Shown piece by piece: positions 1-6,241 of a DNA stretch of 10,127 nt. A program made the translations under genes and the position numbers. The notes under the pieces are model-generated. The model was not told where the DNA came from. It saw only the letters and a program-made list of their open reading frames with translations, and ran no database searches. This DNA comes from Anaerolineaceae bacterium UBA5224 (GTDB lineage: Bacteria > Chloroflexota > Anaerolineae > Anaerolineales > Anaerolineaceae), in NCBI GenBank assembly GCA_002409365.1, contig DHUW01000102.1, positions 1,928-12,054 on the forward strand, read 5' to 3'. The stretch's first letter is position 1; each line of letters begins with the position of its first letter.

Positions 1-836
1 AAATTGAGAGTTGTCTTCAGACGTTCCAGGTCGTTGGGGTCGCGGGTAGATGTGTCAGAAGTTTGTCCCAACACTACCAATTCGGTGTAGATCTGTTGAT
101 AGAGATCCAGAATCGGCATAATTTCGTCCAGCTTGGTTTGATAAGCAGTCAGTTGAGCAATCTCTTCTTCTGTAAGCGACGCAAGGTCAATTTGATTTAT
201 GTCTTCTACTGTAAGTAACCCGGGGTAAATTTGAGCCATATCGGTTTTTAGATTGTTGACCTGGATTTGCACATCACTCATTTGCTGCTGAACGCTCTCG
301 ATTTGCGTCTGAAGCAATTCATCGGACATCTGGGTGATCTGCGCTTCCAAAACACTGATCTGCTCTTCAGCCTGATTGATACGGGTCTGTAAGTTATTCT
401 CAGCGGCTCCAAATTGGACAGATTGAAGTTTCTCGTTCTGGGAGATCATGATTTCGACCAAACCATTTGCGATCGTGGCCGCCTTGAACGGATCAGGATC
501 TTTTACGGTCAAGACAACGAACTTCGTGTCATCAACCTGCTGAGCGGTGGCCTGCCCTTTTCGAACTGGAAAACCGAGGGTATCAGAAGCCTGGAAAAGC
601 AATTCCTCGGTGGTCAAAAGCTGCGCATAAGTTTTGATGAGATCCTGATTGTTGACATAAGAATAATAATCGTAGGTTGTTTGGGCTGCCGGCAAAATGA
701 CGAATCGGGCTTGTGCCTGGTAAATCGGAGTCTGGCGAACACTGACAAAATAGCCAATACCCCCGCCAACTACGCATCCAAGAATGAGAAGCCAGAGCCA
801 ATGTTTGATTGTTGAAAAAACCTGTTTGATATCCAT
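1..836 (-). CDS. Wzz-type polysaccharide chain-length determinant / export protein, N-terminal part (truncated by window edge)
   Basis: The minus strand is open from an ATG at 836 to base 1, giving the first 278 residues; the C-terminus lies outside the window. A short cytoplasmic N-terminus precedes one membrane segment (about residues 13-33). It is followed by a PIYQAQARF-like stretch (37-45) and by VLTVKDPDPFKAATIANGL (108-126); both places match conserved positions of the Wzz domain. Residues about 135-200 are a Gln-rich coiled coil. Proteins of this family set the length of, or help export, O-antigen, exopolysaccharide or capsule, sitting in the membrane with a large extracytoplasmic domain. 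A second membrane helix, and in some relatives a fused tyrosine kinase, would be expected in the missing part. A GGGG Shine-Dalgarno-like run (844-847) lies 7 nt before the start. No clear promoter was found for it. The family call is good; the exact polymer is unknown. Confidence 0.85.
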   Translation of the reverse strand, partial: MDIKQVFSTIKHWLWLLILGCVVGGGIGYFVSVRQTPIYQAQARFVILPAAQTTYDYYSYVNNQDLIKTYAQLLTTEELLFQASDTLGFPVRKGQATAQQVDDTKFVVLTVKDPDPFKAATIANGLVEIMISQNEKLQSVQFGAAENNLQTRINQAEEQISVLEAQITQMSDELLQTQIESVQQQMSDVQIQVNNLKTDMAQIYPGLLTVEDINQIDLASLTEEEIAQLTAYQTKLDEIMPILDLYQQIYTELVVLGQTSDTSTRDPNDLERLKTTLN

Positions 837-976
837 ACATGATCCCCAAAAATTACAAAACCAGCGAAAAGGTTTGATTCTCGCTATCTATTCAATAATT
901 AAGAATACCACATAAGTTATATTTTTGATTTTACCCCTAAGAAAATAACCCTTTCATTCGTTTGTTTCAGGATGTA

Positions 977-985
977 TGTTAAAAT
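977..985 (+). promoter_or_regulatory. Candidate extended -10 promoter for smpB
   Basis: TG-T-TAAAAT (977-985) matches an extended -10 element with one mismatch to TATAAT. The same string, TATGTTAWAAT, recurs in front of mreB. No good -35 box is visible at 17 nt. Transcription would be expected to begin about 7 nt downstream, near 992-994. That is at the ATG at 994, so the mRNA may be leaderless. Transcription start not proven. Confidence 0.45.
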
Positions 986-993
986 CACTGGTT

Positions 994-1446
994 ATGGATA
1001 TCAAGGTTGTTTCTACCAATAAAAAAGCGCGCTTCGAATTTTTCATCCTGGAAACTTTCGAAGCCGGTTTGGTATTGAAAGGAACTGAAATTAAATCAGT
1101 GCGGAATGGTCAGATTTCTTTACAGGAAGCCTATGTAAGGACGAATGGTGAGGAAATTTGGCTGGTTGGTGCCCATGTTGCTCCATACGAGCATGCCAGT
1201 GCTTATCAACACGACCCAAAACGGGATCGAAAACTTTTGATGCACAAAAAAGAAATCCGCAAGCTTTATGATGAAGTTCGAATCAAAGGGATGACGATCG
1301 TCCCTATACGGGTTTACCTGAAAGAAGGAAAGGCTAAACTTGAAATCGGGCTAGCCAAGGGTAAAAAACAGTATGACAAGCGTGAATCAATTAAAGAACG
1401 GGATATGGAACGCGAATCTTCTCGTGGCAAAGGCAGTTGGCAATAG
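994..1446 (+). CDS. smpB: SsrA-binding protein SmpB
   Basis: SmpB binds tmRNA and delivers it to stalled ribosomes for trans-translation, tagging the unfinished peptide for degradation. The protein of 150 residues shows the family pattern from end to end: VVSTNKKARFEFF near the N-terminus, an FEAGLVLKGTEIKSVR block, and the C-terminal KKQYDKRESIKERDMERE segment that becomes the helical tail in the decoding centre. The tail ends normally, without truncation. The start is uncertain. ATG 976 would add six residues and has an AGGA only 3 nt away. ATG 994 (MDIKVVSTN) fits the usual SmpB N-terminus and the proposed promoter, whose -10 would overlap codons if 976 were used, so 994 is preferred. The tmRNA gene is not in this window. 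The gene stands 58 nt upstream of the next gene, which has its own promoter. Confidence 0.96.
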   Translation: MDIKVVSTNKKARFEFFILETFEAGLVLKGTEIKSVRNGQISLQEAYVRTNGEEIWLVGAHVAPYEHASAYQHDPKRDRKLLMHKKEIRKLYDEVRIKGMTIVPIRVYLKEGKAKLEIGLAKGKKQYDKRESIKERDMERESSRGKGSWQ

Positions 1447-1470
1447 CCACTGCAAGCTTTTACCTAAATC

Positions 1471-1498
1471 TTGAGCTTTCCAAGAGGTTTCGTATAAT
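1471..1498 (+). promoter_or_regulatory. Sigma-70-type promoter of the L,D-transpeptidase operon, apparently leaderless
   Basis: TTGAGC (1471-1476, four of six bases of TTGACA) is followed after 16 nt by a perfect TATAAT (1493-1498). The ATG of the next gene is at 1505, only 6 nt after the -10 box, exactly where transcription should start. No Shine-Dalgarno sequence lies between. The simplest reading is a leaderless mRNA starting at or next to the A of the ATG. The gene order suggests that this promoter drives the genes up to 5166. Confidence 0.7.
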
Positions 1499-1504
1499 AA
1501 CAAA

Positions 1505-2602
1505 ATGAATATAAACATTAACATCAGCCGACGTGATTTTTTGAAAATGACCGGTCTAGCAGCGGGCTCTCTTCTGCTTCCCTTTGGTAAAGTTTCGGGC
1601 ATCAGCTTGCAGCAAGATTGGAAGGTTGGCGCTAACCTCGGTCGGCTGTGCATCGGGGAATTACGCTCCTTTCAGGATTTCAAGTCAGAGCCTAACTGGA
1701 ATGCACCAACCACTGAACGAATTTGGCGTGACGATGTCTTTGAAATAAAGCAAGAAGTAATTGCCAATGTGCTCGATTACAACCGTTATAACCAAAAATG
1801 GTATGAAACTCCCCATGGCTTTATCTACTCCCCTTATGTTCAGCCAGTCAAGTATCTACCAAATGAACCGCTTAATGAATTACCAGTAGACGATCAGGGC
1901 CAAATTGGAATGTGGGTTGAGATCAGTGTTCCAAGAGCCGATTTCGAGCTAACCAAACCCTGGAGCCAGGCATCTTCCTGGATCCGTGATTCGGAGGGAC
2001 AGGCGAAGCTTTATTACAGCCAGATTTTCTGGGCGTCCGATATCCGCAGCAAAGCCGGGAACACTGAATACCTGCTATCAGAAAAATATGGCGCCTTACC
2101 CGATTATTACTGGGTGGATGCGCGGGCATGTCGTCCGATCACTGCTGAAGAAATATCTCCGATCCATCCTGAAGTTGGCGATAAACATGTGCTCGTCAAT
2201 TTGCAGACTCAAACCCTGCATTGCTTTGAAGGACCCTATGAAGTTTACTTCTGCGAGGTCTCAACAGGCTATATTCGTGATGGAAAATGGCTGACACCAC
2301 CAGAAACCACGCCTGTTTGGCGTAAAATGATTTCTTTGCATATGAGCGCCGGCGGTGTTTCCCAATATGACTCACCCGGTATTGCCTGGACAACTCTTTA
2401 TCATCCGGACGGTCAGGCAATTCATTCTGTTTACTGGCACAATAATTTCGGCGTTGCACTGTCACACGGCTGTATCAACTGCATGCCCGAAGATGCTAAA
2501 TGGATTTGGCGCTGGACCAACCCCACAGTCGGTCTGTATCCAGGTGAGATGACTGTTTCCGATAGCAGTCAGTCAACTTATATCCAGGTCATTGAAAGCT
2601 AA
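1505..2602 (+). CDS. Tat-exported L,D-transpeptidase (YkuD domain)
   Basis: The 365-residue protein begins with a twin-arginine signal, SRRDFLK (8-14), followed by a hydrophobic stretch (about 15-30), so it is probably exported folded through Tat. Residues about 42-116 (ending GFIYSPYVQPV) resemble an SH3-like domain. The C-terminal YkuD domain begins near HVLVNL (228) and carries the catalytic motif SHGCIN with His321 and the nucleophile Cys323, preceded by conserved His307 and His312 in HSVYWHNNFG. Enzymes of this family make 3-3 crosslinks in peptidoglycan or attach proteins to it, outside the cytoplasmic membrane. Six cysteines are present (49, 209, 240, 250, 323, 326). It is first in a run of five genes, and the next start lies 9 nt after its stop. 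The start is fixed by the promoter 6 nt upstream and by the signal peptide. Domain call firm; exact reaction inferred. Confidence 0.93.
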   Translation: MNININISRRDFLKMTGLAAGSLLLPFGKVSGISLQQDWKVGANLGRLCIGELRSFQDFKSEPNWNAPTTERIWRDDVFEIKQEVIANVLDYNRYNQKWYETPHGFIYSPYVQPVKYLPNEPLNELPVDDQGQIGMWVEISVPRADFELTKPWSQASSWIRDSEGQAKLYYSQIFWASDIRSKAGNTEYLLSEKYGALPDYYWVDARACRPITAEEISPIHPEVGDKHVLVNLQTQTLHCFEGPYEVYFCEVSTGYIRDGKWLTPPETTPVWRKMISLHMSAGGVSQYDSPGIAWTTLYHPDGQAIHSVYWHNNFGVALSHGCINCMPEDAKWIWRWTNPTVGLYPGEMTVSDSSQSTYIQVIES

Positions 2603-2611
2603 CTTGCAGAG

Positions 2612-3358
2612 ATGCCTGTGACCGGGAAAGATTTTCAGCAACCCAACCTAAACGCTGAAGATACTAGCAGATCAGAACAGAGCCTGAGTAACAAGATTGG
2701 AAACTGGCTTAAGCATCACTACCTGGCGCTGATCAACGCCGTCCTTGCAATTTACATTATTCTTCCATTAATGGCGCCAGTCTTGATGAAGATCGGTCAG
2801 ACTAAAGCTGCCGATGTGATCTACAGGTTCTACAGTCCGCTCTGCCATCAACTGGCTTATCGTTCCTTTTTTCTATTTGGCGAGCAAGCAGTTTATCCGC
2901 GTGAACTTGCTGGATTGGAAGGAATGAAAACTTACGAAGAAGCAACTGGTTTTGATGGTGATGATAACCTGACGGCAATGGCTTTCCGTGGTAATGAACA
3001 ATTGGGATATAAGACAGCTTTGTGCCAACGGGACCTGGCAATTTATTCCAGCCTGCTCTTGTTTGGACTGGTCTTTGCGCTAACAGGGCGCAAGATCAAA
3101 CCTTTACCCTGGTTAGCCTGGATCATTCTGGCGCTGGGTCCGATGGGGTTGGATGGCTTATCGCAGCTTGTGAGCCAGATGAATATTCCCGCTTTTGGTG
3201 GGTTCACGATGCGCGAGAGCACACCACTTTTAAGGATATTGACTGGCGCGATGTTTGGTTGGTTCACTGCCTGGTTCGGACTGCCTTCCATAGACGAAAT
3301 GATCAATGAGAAGAAGCCTGCCAAACATGTGGCACCGATCTCTTCGGAGGAGGAATAG
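2612..3358 (+). CDS. DUF2085 family membrane protein
   Basis: The product has 248 residues. A hydrophilic N-terminus (1-34) is followed by about four membrane segments (near 37-59, 142-157, 165-185 and 205-224) and an acidic C-terminal tail. SPLCHQLAYRSFFLFG (75-90), CQRD (138-141), GPMGLDGLSQL (176-186) and RESTPLLRILTG (201-212) fit the recurring DUF2085 pattern of a CH-Q-RS motif, a C-R motif, a DG motif in a helix and an R-TG motif. The biochemical role of the family is not established. The conserved Cys/His residues near the membrane could bind metal, which is inference. Its start lies 9 nt after the L,D-transpeptidase stop with only a weak purine run (GCAGAG) before it, so translation is probably coupled. 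The pgeF Shine-Dalgarno is embedded in its last codons. Confidence 0.88.
   Translation: MPVTGKDFQQPNLNAEDTSRSEQSLSNKIGNWLKHHYLALINAVLAIYIILPLMAPVLMKIGQTKAADVIYRFYSPLCHQLAYRSFFLFGEQAVYPRELAGLEGMKTYEEATGFDGDDNLTAMAFRGNEQLGYKTALCQRDLAIYSSLLLFGLVFALTGRKIKPLPWLAWIILALGPMGLDGLSQLVSQMNIPAFGGFTMRESTPLLRILTGAMFGWFTAWFGLPSIDEMINEKKPAKHVAPISSEEE
3346..3353 (+). promoter_or_regulatory. Shine-Dalgarno site setting the pgeF start
   Basis: GGAGGAGG lies 6 nt before ATG 3360 and inside the final Glu codons of the upstream gene. It is the strongest ribosome site in the run and decides against the upstream in-frame ATG at 3306, which would overlap the preceding gene by 53 nt and add a non-conserved Arg-rich extension. 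Confidence 0.85.
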
Positions 3359-3359
3359 A

Positions 3360-4160
3360 ATGTTCAGACAAGAGAGCGGTGGACTGGTCAGCTATCATTT
3401 TGAGAGCTTTGATGACAGTTTGGTTAATCACGCTTTTTATACCCGCTTAGGGGGTGTCTCTGAAGGTCACTTCAGCCAGTTGAACCTGGGAGGAACCAAT
3501 GGCGACAATCCAGAACATGTACACGCGAACCACCTCTTGCTTTTCGAGAATTTTGGAATGCCCTTTGAGAGTCGTTTTGATGTCTGGCAAGTACATGGCG
3601 ATACCATTCATTTCACCAATTCACCCAGACCTGAGACCCAAAAACACCAACCAGGGGACGGCATTTTTACGCAAAACCCGGATGTTACCTTGATCATGCG
3701 TTTTGCCGATTGTGTACCGATCATGATCCATGATCCTGTGAAAAAAGTGGTTGGGTTGGTTCATGCTGGTTGGCAAGGAACGTTGCTGGAGATTGGTTTG
3801 GTAGCTGTTGAGGCAGCAGCTAAAGAATATGGCGGTGACCCGAGCGATTTTCGCGTAGGTATTGGTCCTTCGATCTGTGCTCATTGTTATCAAATTGGAA
3901 CCGAGGTCAGAGCACAATTTTTCAAGAAATGGGGAATTGAAGCAGCCAACTTCGTCAGTGAAACCCCAAATGGTTATTTTCTGGATTTGTGGGCAGCGAA
4001 CGAGTGGAGTTTGCACAAGGCAGGTGTCAAGAATATTGAGCAATCGCATATTTGCACCGCTGAACACTTGCACGAATGGTATTCTTATCGTAAAGAAAAA
4101 GGCTTGACCGGTCGTTTTGCGGCTGCCATCAGCCTGACACCGAAAGGAAAGCATGGATAA
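3360..4160 (+). CDS. pgeF: Polyphenol oxidase/purine nucleoside phosphorylase family protein (YfiH/LACC1, YlmD)
   Basis: The 266-residue protein matches the YfiH/PgeF family along its length: NHAFYTRLGGVSEG (23-36), WQVHGD (76-81), ADCVPIMI (116-123), HAGWQGT (135-141), GPSICAHCYQIG (169-180) and WYSYRKEKGLTGRFAA (240-255). His79, Cys118 and His135 are in the positions of the family's metal site. In characterised relatives the enzyme acts on purine nucleosides (phosphorylase and deaminase activity). E. coli YfiH (PgeF) has been described as an editing factor that removes mis-incorporated L-Ser from peptidoglycan precursors. It is cytoplasmic, with no signal peptide. One nucleotide separates the upstream stop from this ATG, and its last 8 nt overlap the next gene, so the three genes are probably co-translated. 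The same gene precedes the yggS homologue in Gram-positive ylm clusters. Confidence 0.95.
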   Translation: MFRQESGGLVSYHFESFDDSLVNHAFYTRLGGVSEGHFSQLNLGGTNGDNPEHVHANHLLLFENFGMPFESRFDVWQVHGDTIHFTNSPRPETQKHQPGDGIFTQNPDVTLIMRFADCVPIMIHDPVKKVVGLVHAGWQGTLLEIGLVAVEAAAKEYGGDPSDFRVGIGPSICAHCYQIGTEVRAQFFKKWGIEAANFVSETPNGYFLDLWAANEWSLHKAGVKNIEQSHICTAEHLHEWYSYRKEKGLTGRFAAAISLTPKGKHG

Positions 4161-4899
4161 CGAACAGTTCGAGATGCTCAAGTCGAAGATCAGTCACAAC
4201 CTGGCAGAAATTAGGGAGATCGCTGAACGGGCAGCCAGGGTGAGCGGGAGAACCTCCGATGAAATTGCTATTTTGGCAATCAGCAAGCGTCAATCGGTCG
4301 AGGTGATTGATGCCGCATATCAATCCGGGCTGCGAAAGTTTGGGGAGAGTTATGTCCAGGAAGCGCTGCCAAAGATCGAACACTTTCATCAGCAAACTGA
4401 TATTCGCTGGGATATGGTTGGGCATCTTCAGAGCCGGAAAGCCCGCCCGGTGGCAGAAAATTTCCATGCTGTTCATTCTCTGGACTCCCTGAAGTTGGCA
4501 GAATTACTGAACAAGTACAGACCGTCTGATAAACCTCCGCTGGAGGTTTTTCTTGAGGTCAACATCGGAGATGAGAGCTCAAAGACAGGGTTTCCCACAA
4601 AAAATGAAACCGATCTGGCTGCTTTGGTAATTGTAGTGAACCAGATTTCGAAAATGGAAAGTTTGAATTTAGTTGGGTTAATGGCGATGCCGCCATTATT
4701 TGCAGACCCGGAACATAGCCGACCTTACTTCCATAAATTAAGGAACCTGAGAGATTATCTGAATGCCCAATCAAAAGGCGTGAAGCTCAATCAGCTTTCT
4801 GCCGGAACCTCTGTTGACTTCGCGGTTGCCATCGAGGAGGGTGCTACGATTGTACGCATTGGCGAGCGACTGTTAGGACCCAGAAATTACGCAAATTGA
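4153..4899 (+). CDS. yggS: YggS/YlmE family pyridoxal 5'-phosphate-binding homeostasis protein
   Basis: The protein has 248 residues and a single alanine-racemase-like TIM barrel. The PLP lysine is Lys45 in AILAISKRQ. Other family blocks are FGESYVQEALPKI (63-75), WDMVGHLQSRKA (86-97), FLEVNIGDESSKTGF (133-147), LVGLMAMPP (173-181) and VRIGERLLGPRNY (234-246). Members bind PLP without known catalysis and keep vitamin B6, amino-acid and keto-acid pools in balance; the location is cytoplasmic. One departure is LSAGTSVDF (215-223), where most relatives have LSMGMSxDF. The gene overlaps pgeF by 8 nt, with AAAGGAAA (4143-4150) just upstream as ribosome site. In Bacillus the homologue ylmE sits beside the cell-division gene sepF, which is absent here. 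Confidence 0.96.
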   Translation: MDNEQFEMLKSKISHNLAEIREIAERAARVSGRTSDEIAILAISKRQSVEVIDAAYQSGLRKFGESYVQEALPKIEHFHQQTDIRWDMVGHLQSRKARPVAENFHAVHSLDSLKLAELLNKYRPSDKPPLEVFLEVNIGDESSKTGFPTKNETDLAALVIVVNQISKMESLNLVGLMAMPPLFADPEHSRPYFHKLRNLRDYLNAQSKGVKLNQLSAGTSVDFAVAIEEGATIVRIGERLLGPRNYAN

Positions 4900-4905
4900 G
4901 GAATC

Positions 4906-5166
4906 ATGCAATATATAATCCTATTTATCCAAATTCTCGCTCGCTCAATCGTTTTTTTGCTTTTCCTGCATGTAGTATTGTCATTGTTCATGCGTGCTGA
5001 TAAACCCTTGCGCATTGGAATAGCCAGACTGGTTGACCCAATTCTTTATCCTTTTCGTCGGTTGATCAAACCATTTAATGGGATTGACTACACACCTGTG
5101 GTTGCTATCCTGGTGGTGAACTTAATCGAATGGCTTCTGACTAATTTTCTGGCGCGGTATTTGTAA
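4906..5166 (+). CDS. yggT: YggT/YlmG family membrane protein
   Basis: This small protein of 86 residues has two hydrophobic segments (about 4-27 and 62-83) joined by a basic loop. The loop carries the family pattern VDPILYPFRRLIKP (43-56) followed by GIDYTPVVAIL (59-69). YggT/YlmG proteins are integral membrane proteins without a settled biochemical role. Relatives in chloroplasts and cyanobacteria affect nucleoid or organelle distribution, and the bacterial gene is often beside sepF or the yggS gene. The ribosome site GAGGAA (4898-4903) overlaps the TGA stop of the previous gene, leaving 6 nt between stop and start, so expression is probably coupled. It is the last plus-strand gene of the run. 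Confidence 0.92.
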   Translation: MQYIILFIQILARSIVFLLFLHVVLSLFMRADKPLRIGIARLVDPILYPFRRLIKPFNGIDYTPVVAILVVNLIEWLLTNFLARYL

Positions 5167-5314
5167 ATCAGATAATGAGATTTCGTTTCCTCCGACAATG
5201 ATTTGCGGAGTATTCAGTACATAGTAAGGGAAAACTTAGCTTTCGAGGTTACTGTGCAAAAAGCTCCGAATGCAAAATCTTTTTCATGAACAAGCGGAAC
5301 CAAGTAGAAGCTGC
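5167..5314. other. Convergent intergenic region, no clear gene or strong terminator
   Basis: This 148-nt stretch lies between the ends of two converging genes. It holds a 5-bp inverted repeat, CTCCG/CGGAG (5190-5194 and 5206-5210, 11-nt loop), and an A/T-rich one, AAAAAG/CTTTTT (5258-5263 and 5279-5284). The second is symmetric enough to act weakly in both directions. Neither is a convincing intrinsic terminator. No coding potential was recognised. Confidence 0.4.
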
Positions 5315-6016
5315 TTAAGCCTTGTATAAGATTCTTCCGCAACTCCGACATTTTATAATGACGTTCGGATTAGCGACTTGTTGAATATCAGTGGGTGAGA
5401 GTTCAACACCACAAGCCTTACAGCTTGCATCGAAAATCTCCGCTACAGCTACGCCACCTTTGGTTTTAAATAGAGTCTCGTACTCTTCAAGTAATTTGGC
5501 ATTCAACTGGCTTTTCAGGGCATCGCGTTGGGAATTGATCTTGGGCAGCTGTTGCTTTAGCTTCTCTCGTTCTCCCATCAAGAGGGAGTTTTCGGATGCT
5601 TTATTGTTGAGCAATTCATGTAAGTCAGCTTCAGCTTTCTTTTTTGCTTCCAGATGAAGATCATTTGCTTCCATCAGTTGCATCTGCTCATCTTCCAAGG
5701 TCTTAATGATTCGTCGCAATGCTTCGCTTTCCGCTTGCAGATCCTGCAATTCTTTTGTGGCACTGACCTTACCTCCATAAAGCTTTGCTTGTGCCAATTT
5801 TAGTTTTAAGGTTCTTTCTTCTGTTCTTTTACGTAAATCTTCCAGCGATTTATCGCTTTCATTCAAGGCAACAGTTGCTTTTTGGAGGATGGATTGAGCT
5901 TTCTGTATTGCTTTATCCGACGCGATGATCTGATCGATTTGTTTGATACGCTTAAGTCTTTGGATGCGTTGTGAATCGAGCTGCTGCAGTCGGTAAAGGC
6001 TGAATGTTTCGTTCAT
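5315..6016 (-). CDS. Coiled-coil protein with C-terminal C4 zinc ribbon (COG1579, CdsZ/FlgZ-like)
   Basis: The 233-residue product is almost wholly helical coiled coil up to about residue 180. It contains the family hallmark LYGGKVSATKELQDLQAE in its middle and ends in a zinc ribbon with Cys199-x2-Cys202 and Cys223-x2-Cys226. This is the architecture of Pfam zf-RING_7 proteins such as Chlamydia CdsZ and Helicobacter HP0958 (FlgZ). Those act as chaperones or RNA/protein adaptors for secretion and flagella; nothing here shows such a system, so a nucleic-acid or protein-binding adaptor role is all that can be inferred. The ATG at 6016 is chosen because a tandem GGAGACGGAGAC (6019-6030) sits directly upstream. 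The longer reading frame, from a TTG at 6106, adds a non-conserved Arg-rich extension. The gene is alone on the minus strand, convergent with yggT and divergent from mreB. Confidence 0.9.
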   Translation of the reverse strand: MNETFSLYRLQQLDSQRIQRLKRIKQIDQIIASDKAIQKAQSILQKATVALNESDKSLEDLRKRTEERTLKLKLAQAKLYGGKVSATKELQDLQAESEALRRIIKTLEDEQMQLMEANDLHLEAKKKAEADLHELLNNKASENSLLMGEREKLKQQLPKINSQRDALKSQLNAKLLEEYETLFKTKGGVAVAEIFDASCKACGVELSPTDIQQVANPNVIIKCRSCGRILYKA

Positions 6017-6048
6017 GTGTCTCCGTCTCCGAATTCGTCTTCGCAATA

Positions 6049-6054
6049 ATTGTA
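6049..6054 (-). promoter_or_regulatory. Possible -10 box of the zinc-ribbon gene
   Basis: Read on the minus strand, TACAAT (one mismatch to TATAAT) ends 32 nt before the ATG at 6016 and would give a leader of about 26 nt including the tandem GGAG site. No matching -35 box lies at 16-18 nt; the nearest, CTGACA, is 22 nt away. Weak support. Confidence 0.3.
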
Positions 6055-6184
6055 ACCCTTTATTCCCACGTTTTTGTGTCAGAGGTTTTCCAATCCCAAT
6101 CAACAAACATGGCAGAGTTTGGTAGGTCCCCCAACAAATTCCAAATCTCCAATAGCTGTGACTTATTATGATAAATTTTCTCTA

Positions 6185-6193
6185 TGTTATAAT
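6185..6193 (+). promoter_or_regulatory. Extended -10 promoter of the mreBCD-mrdA operon
   Basis: TG-T-TATAAT (6185-6193) is a perfect extended -10 element. A poor -35 candidate, TTATGA (6166-6171), lies 16 nt upstream, as expected when an extended -10 carries most of the recognition. Transcription should begin near 6200, leaving a leader of about 42 nt before the TTG start at 6242. Confidence 0.65.
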
Positions 6194-6230
6194 TCGGCGC
6201 ATACAAAAGAAGACTTACACTTCGATAGAT

Positions 6231-6234
6231 GGAG
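6231..6234 (+). promoter_or_regulatory. Shine-Dalgarno site fixing the TTG start of mreB
   Basis: GGAG is followed by a 7-nt spacer (6235-6241) and then TTG at 6242. The nearby ATG at 6229 is in another frame and gives only a 24-residue reading. This site therefore supports the uncommon TTG initiator. Confidence 0.75.
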
Positions 6235-6241
6235 ATAAAAT

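Noticed and set aside
414..815. Plus-strand open frame of 133 residues
   Set aside because: It lies wholly antisense to the Wzz-like gene, whose protein pattern is clear, and its own translation resembles no family and has no ribosome site.
3306..3359. Longer pgeF start inside the DUF2085 gene
   Set aside because: The GGAGGAGG site is placed correctly for ATG 3360, and the extra residues do not match the family.
5190..5210. Inverted repeat CTCCG/CGGAG as terminator of the ylm-like run
   Set aside because: The stem is only 5 bp with an 11-nt loop and is not followed by a T-run.
5258..5284. AAAAAG/CTTTTT inverted repeat as a bidirectional terminator
   Set aside because: The stem is A/T-rich and the loop is 15 nt, so it is too unstable to claim; noted only as a weak possibility.
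6017..6106. N-terminal extension of the zinc-ribbon protein from a TTG start
   Set aside because: The extension is Arg-rich and unlike the family, and a tandem GGAG ribosome site sits immediately before the ATG at 6016.
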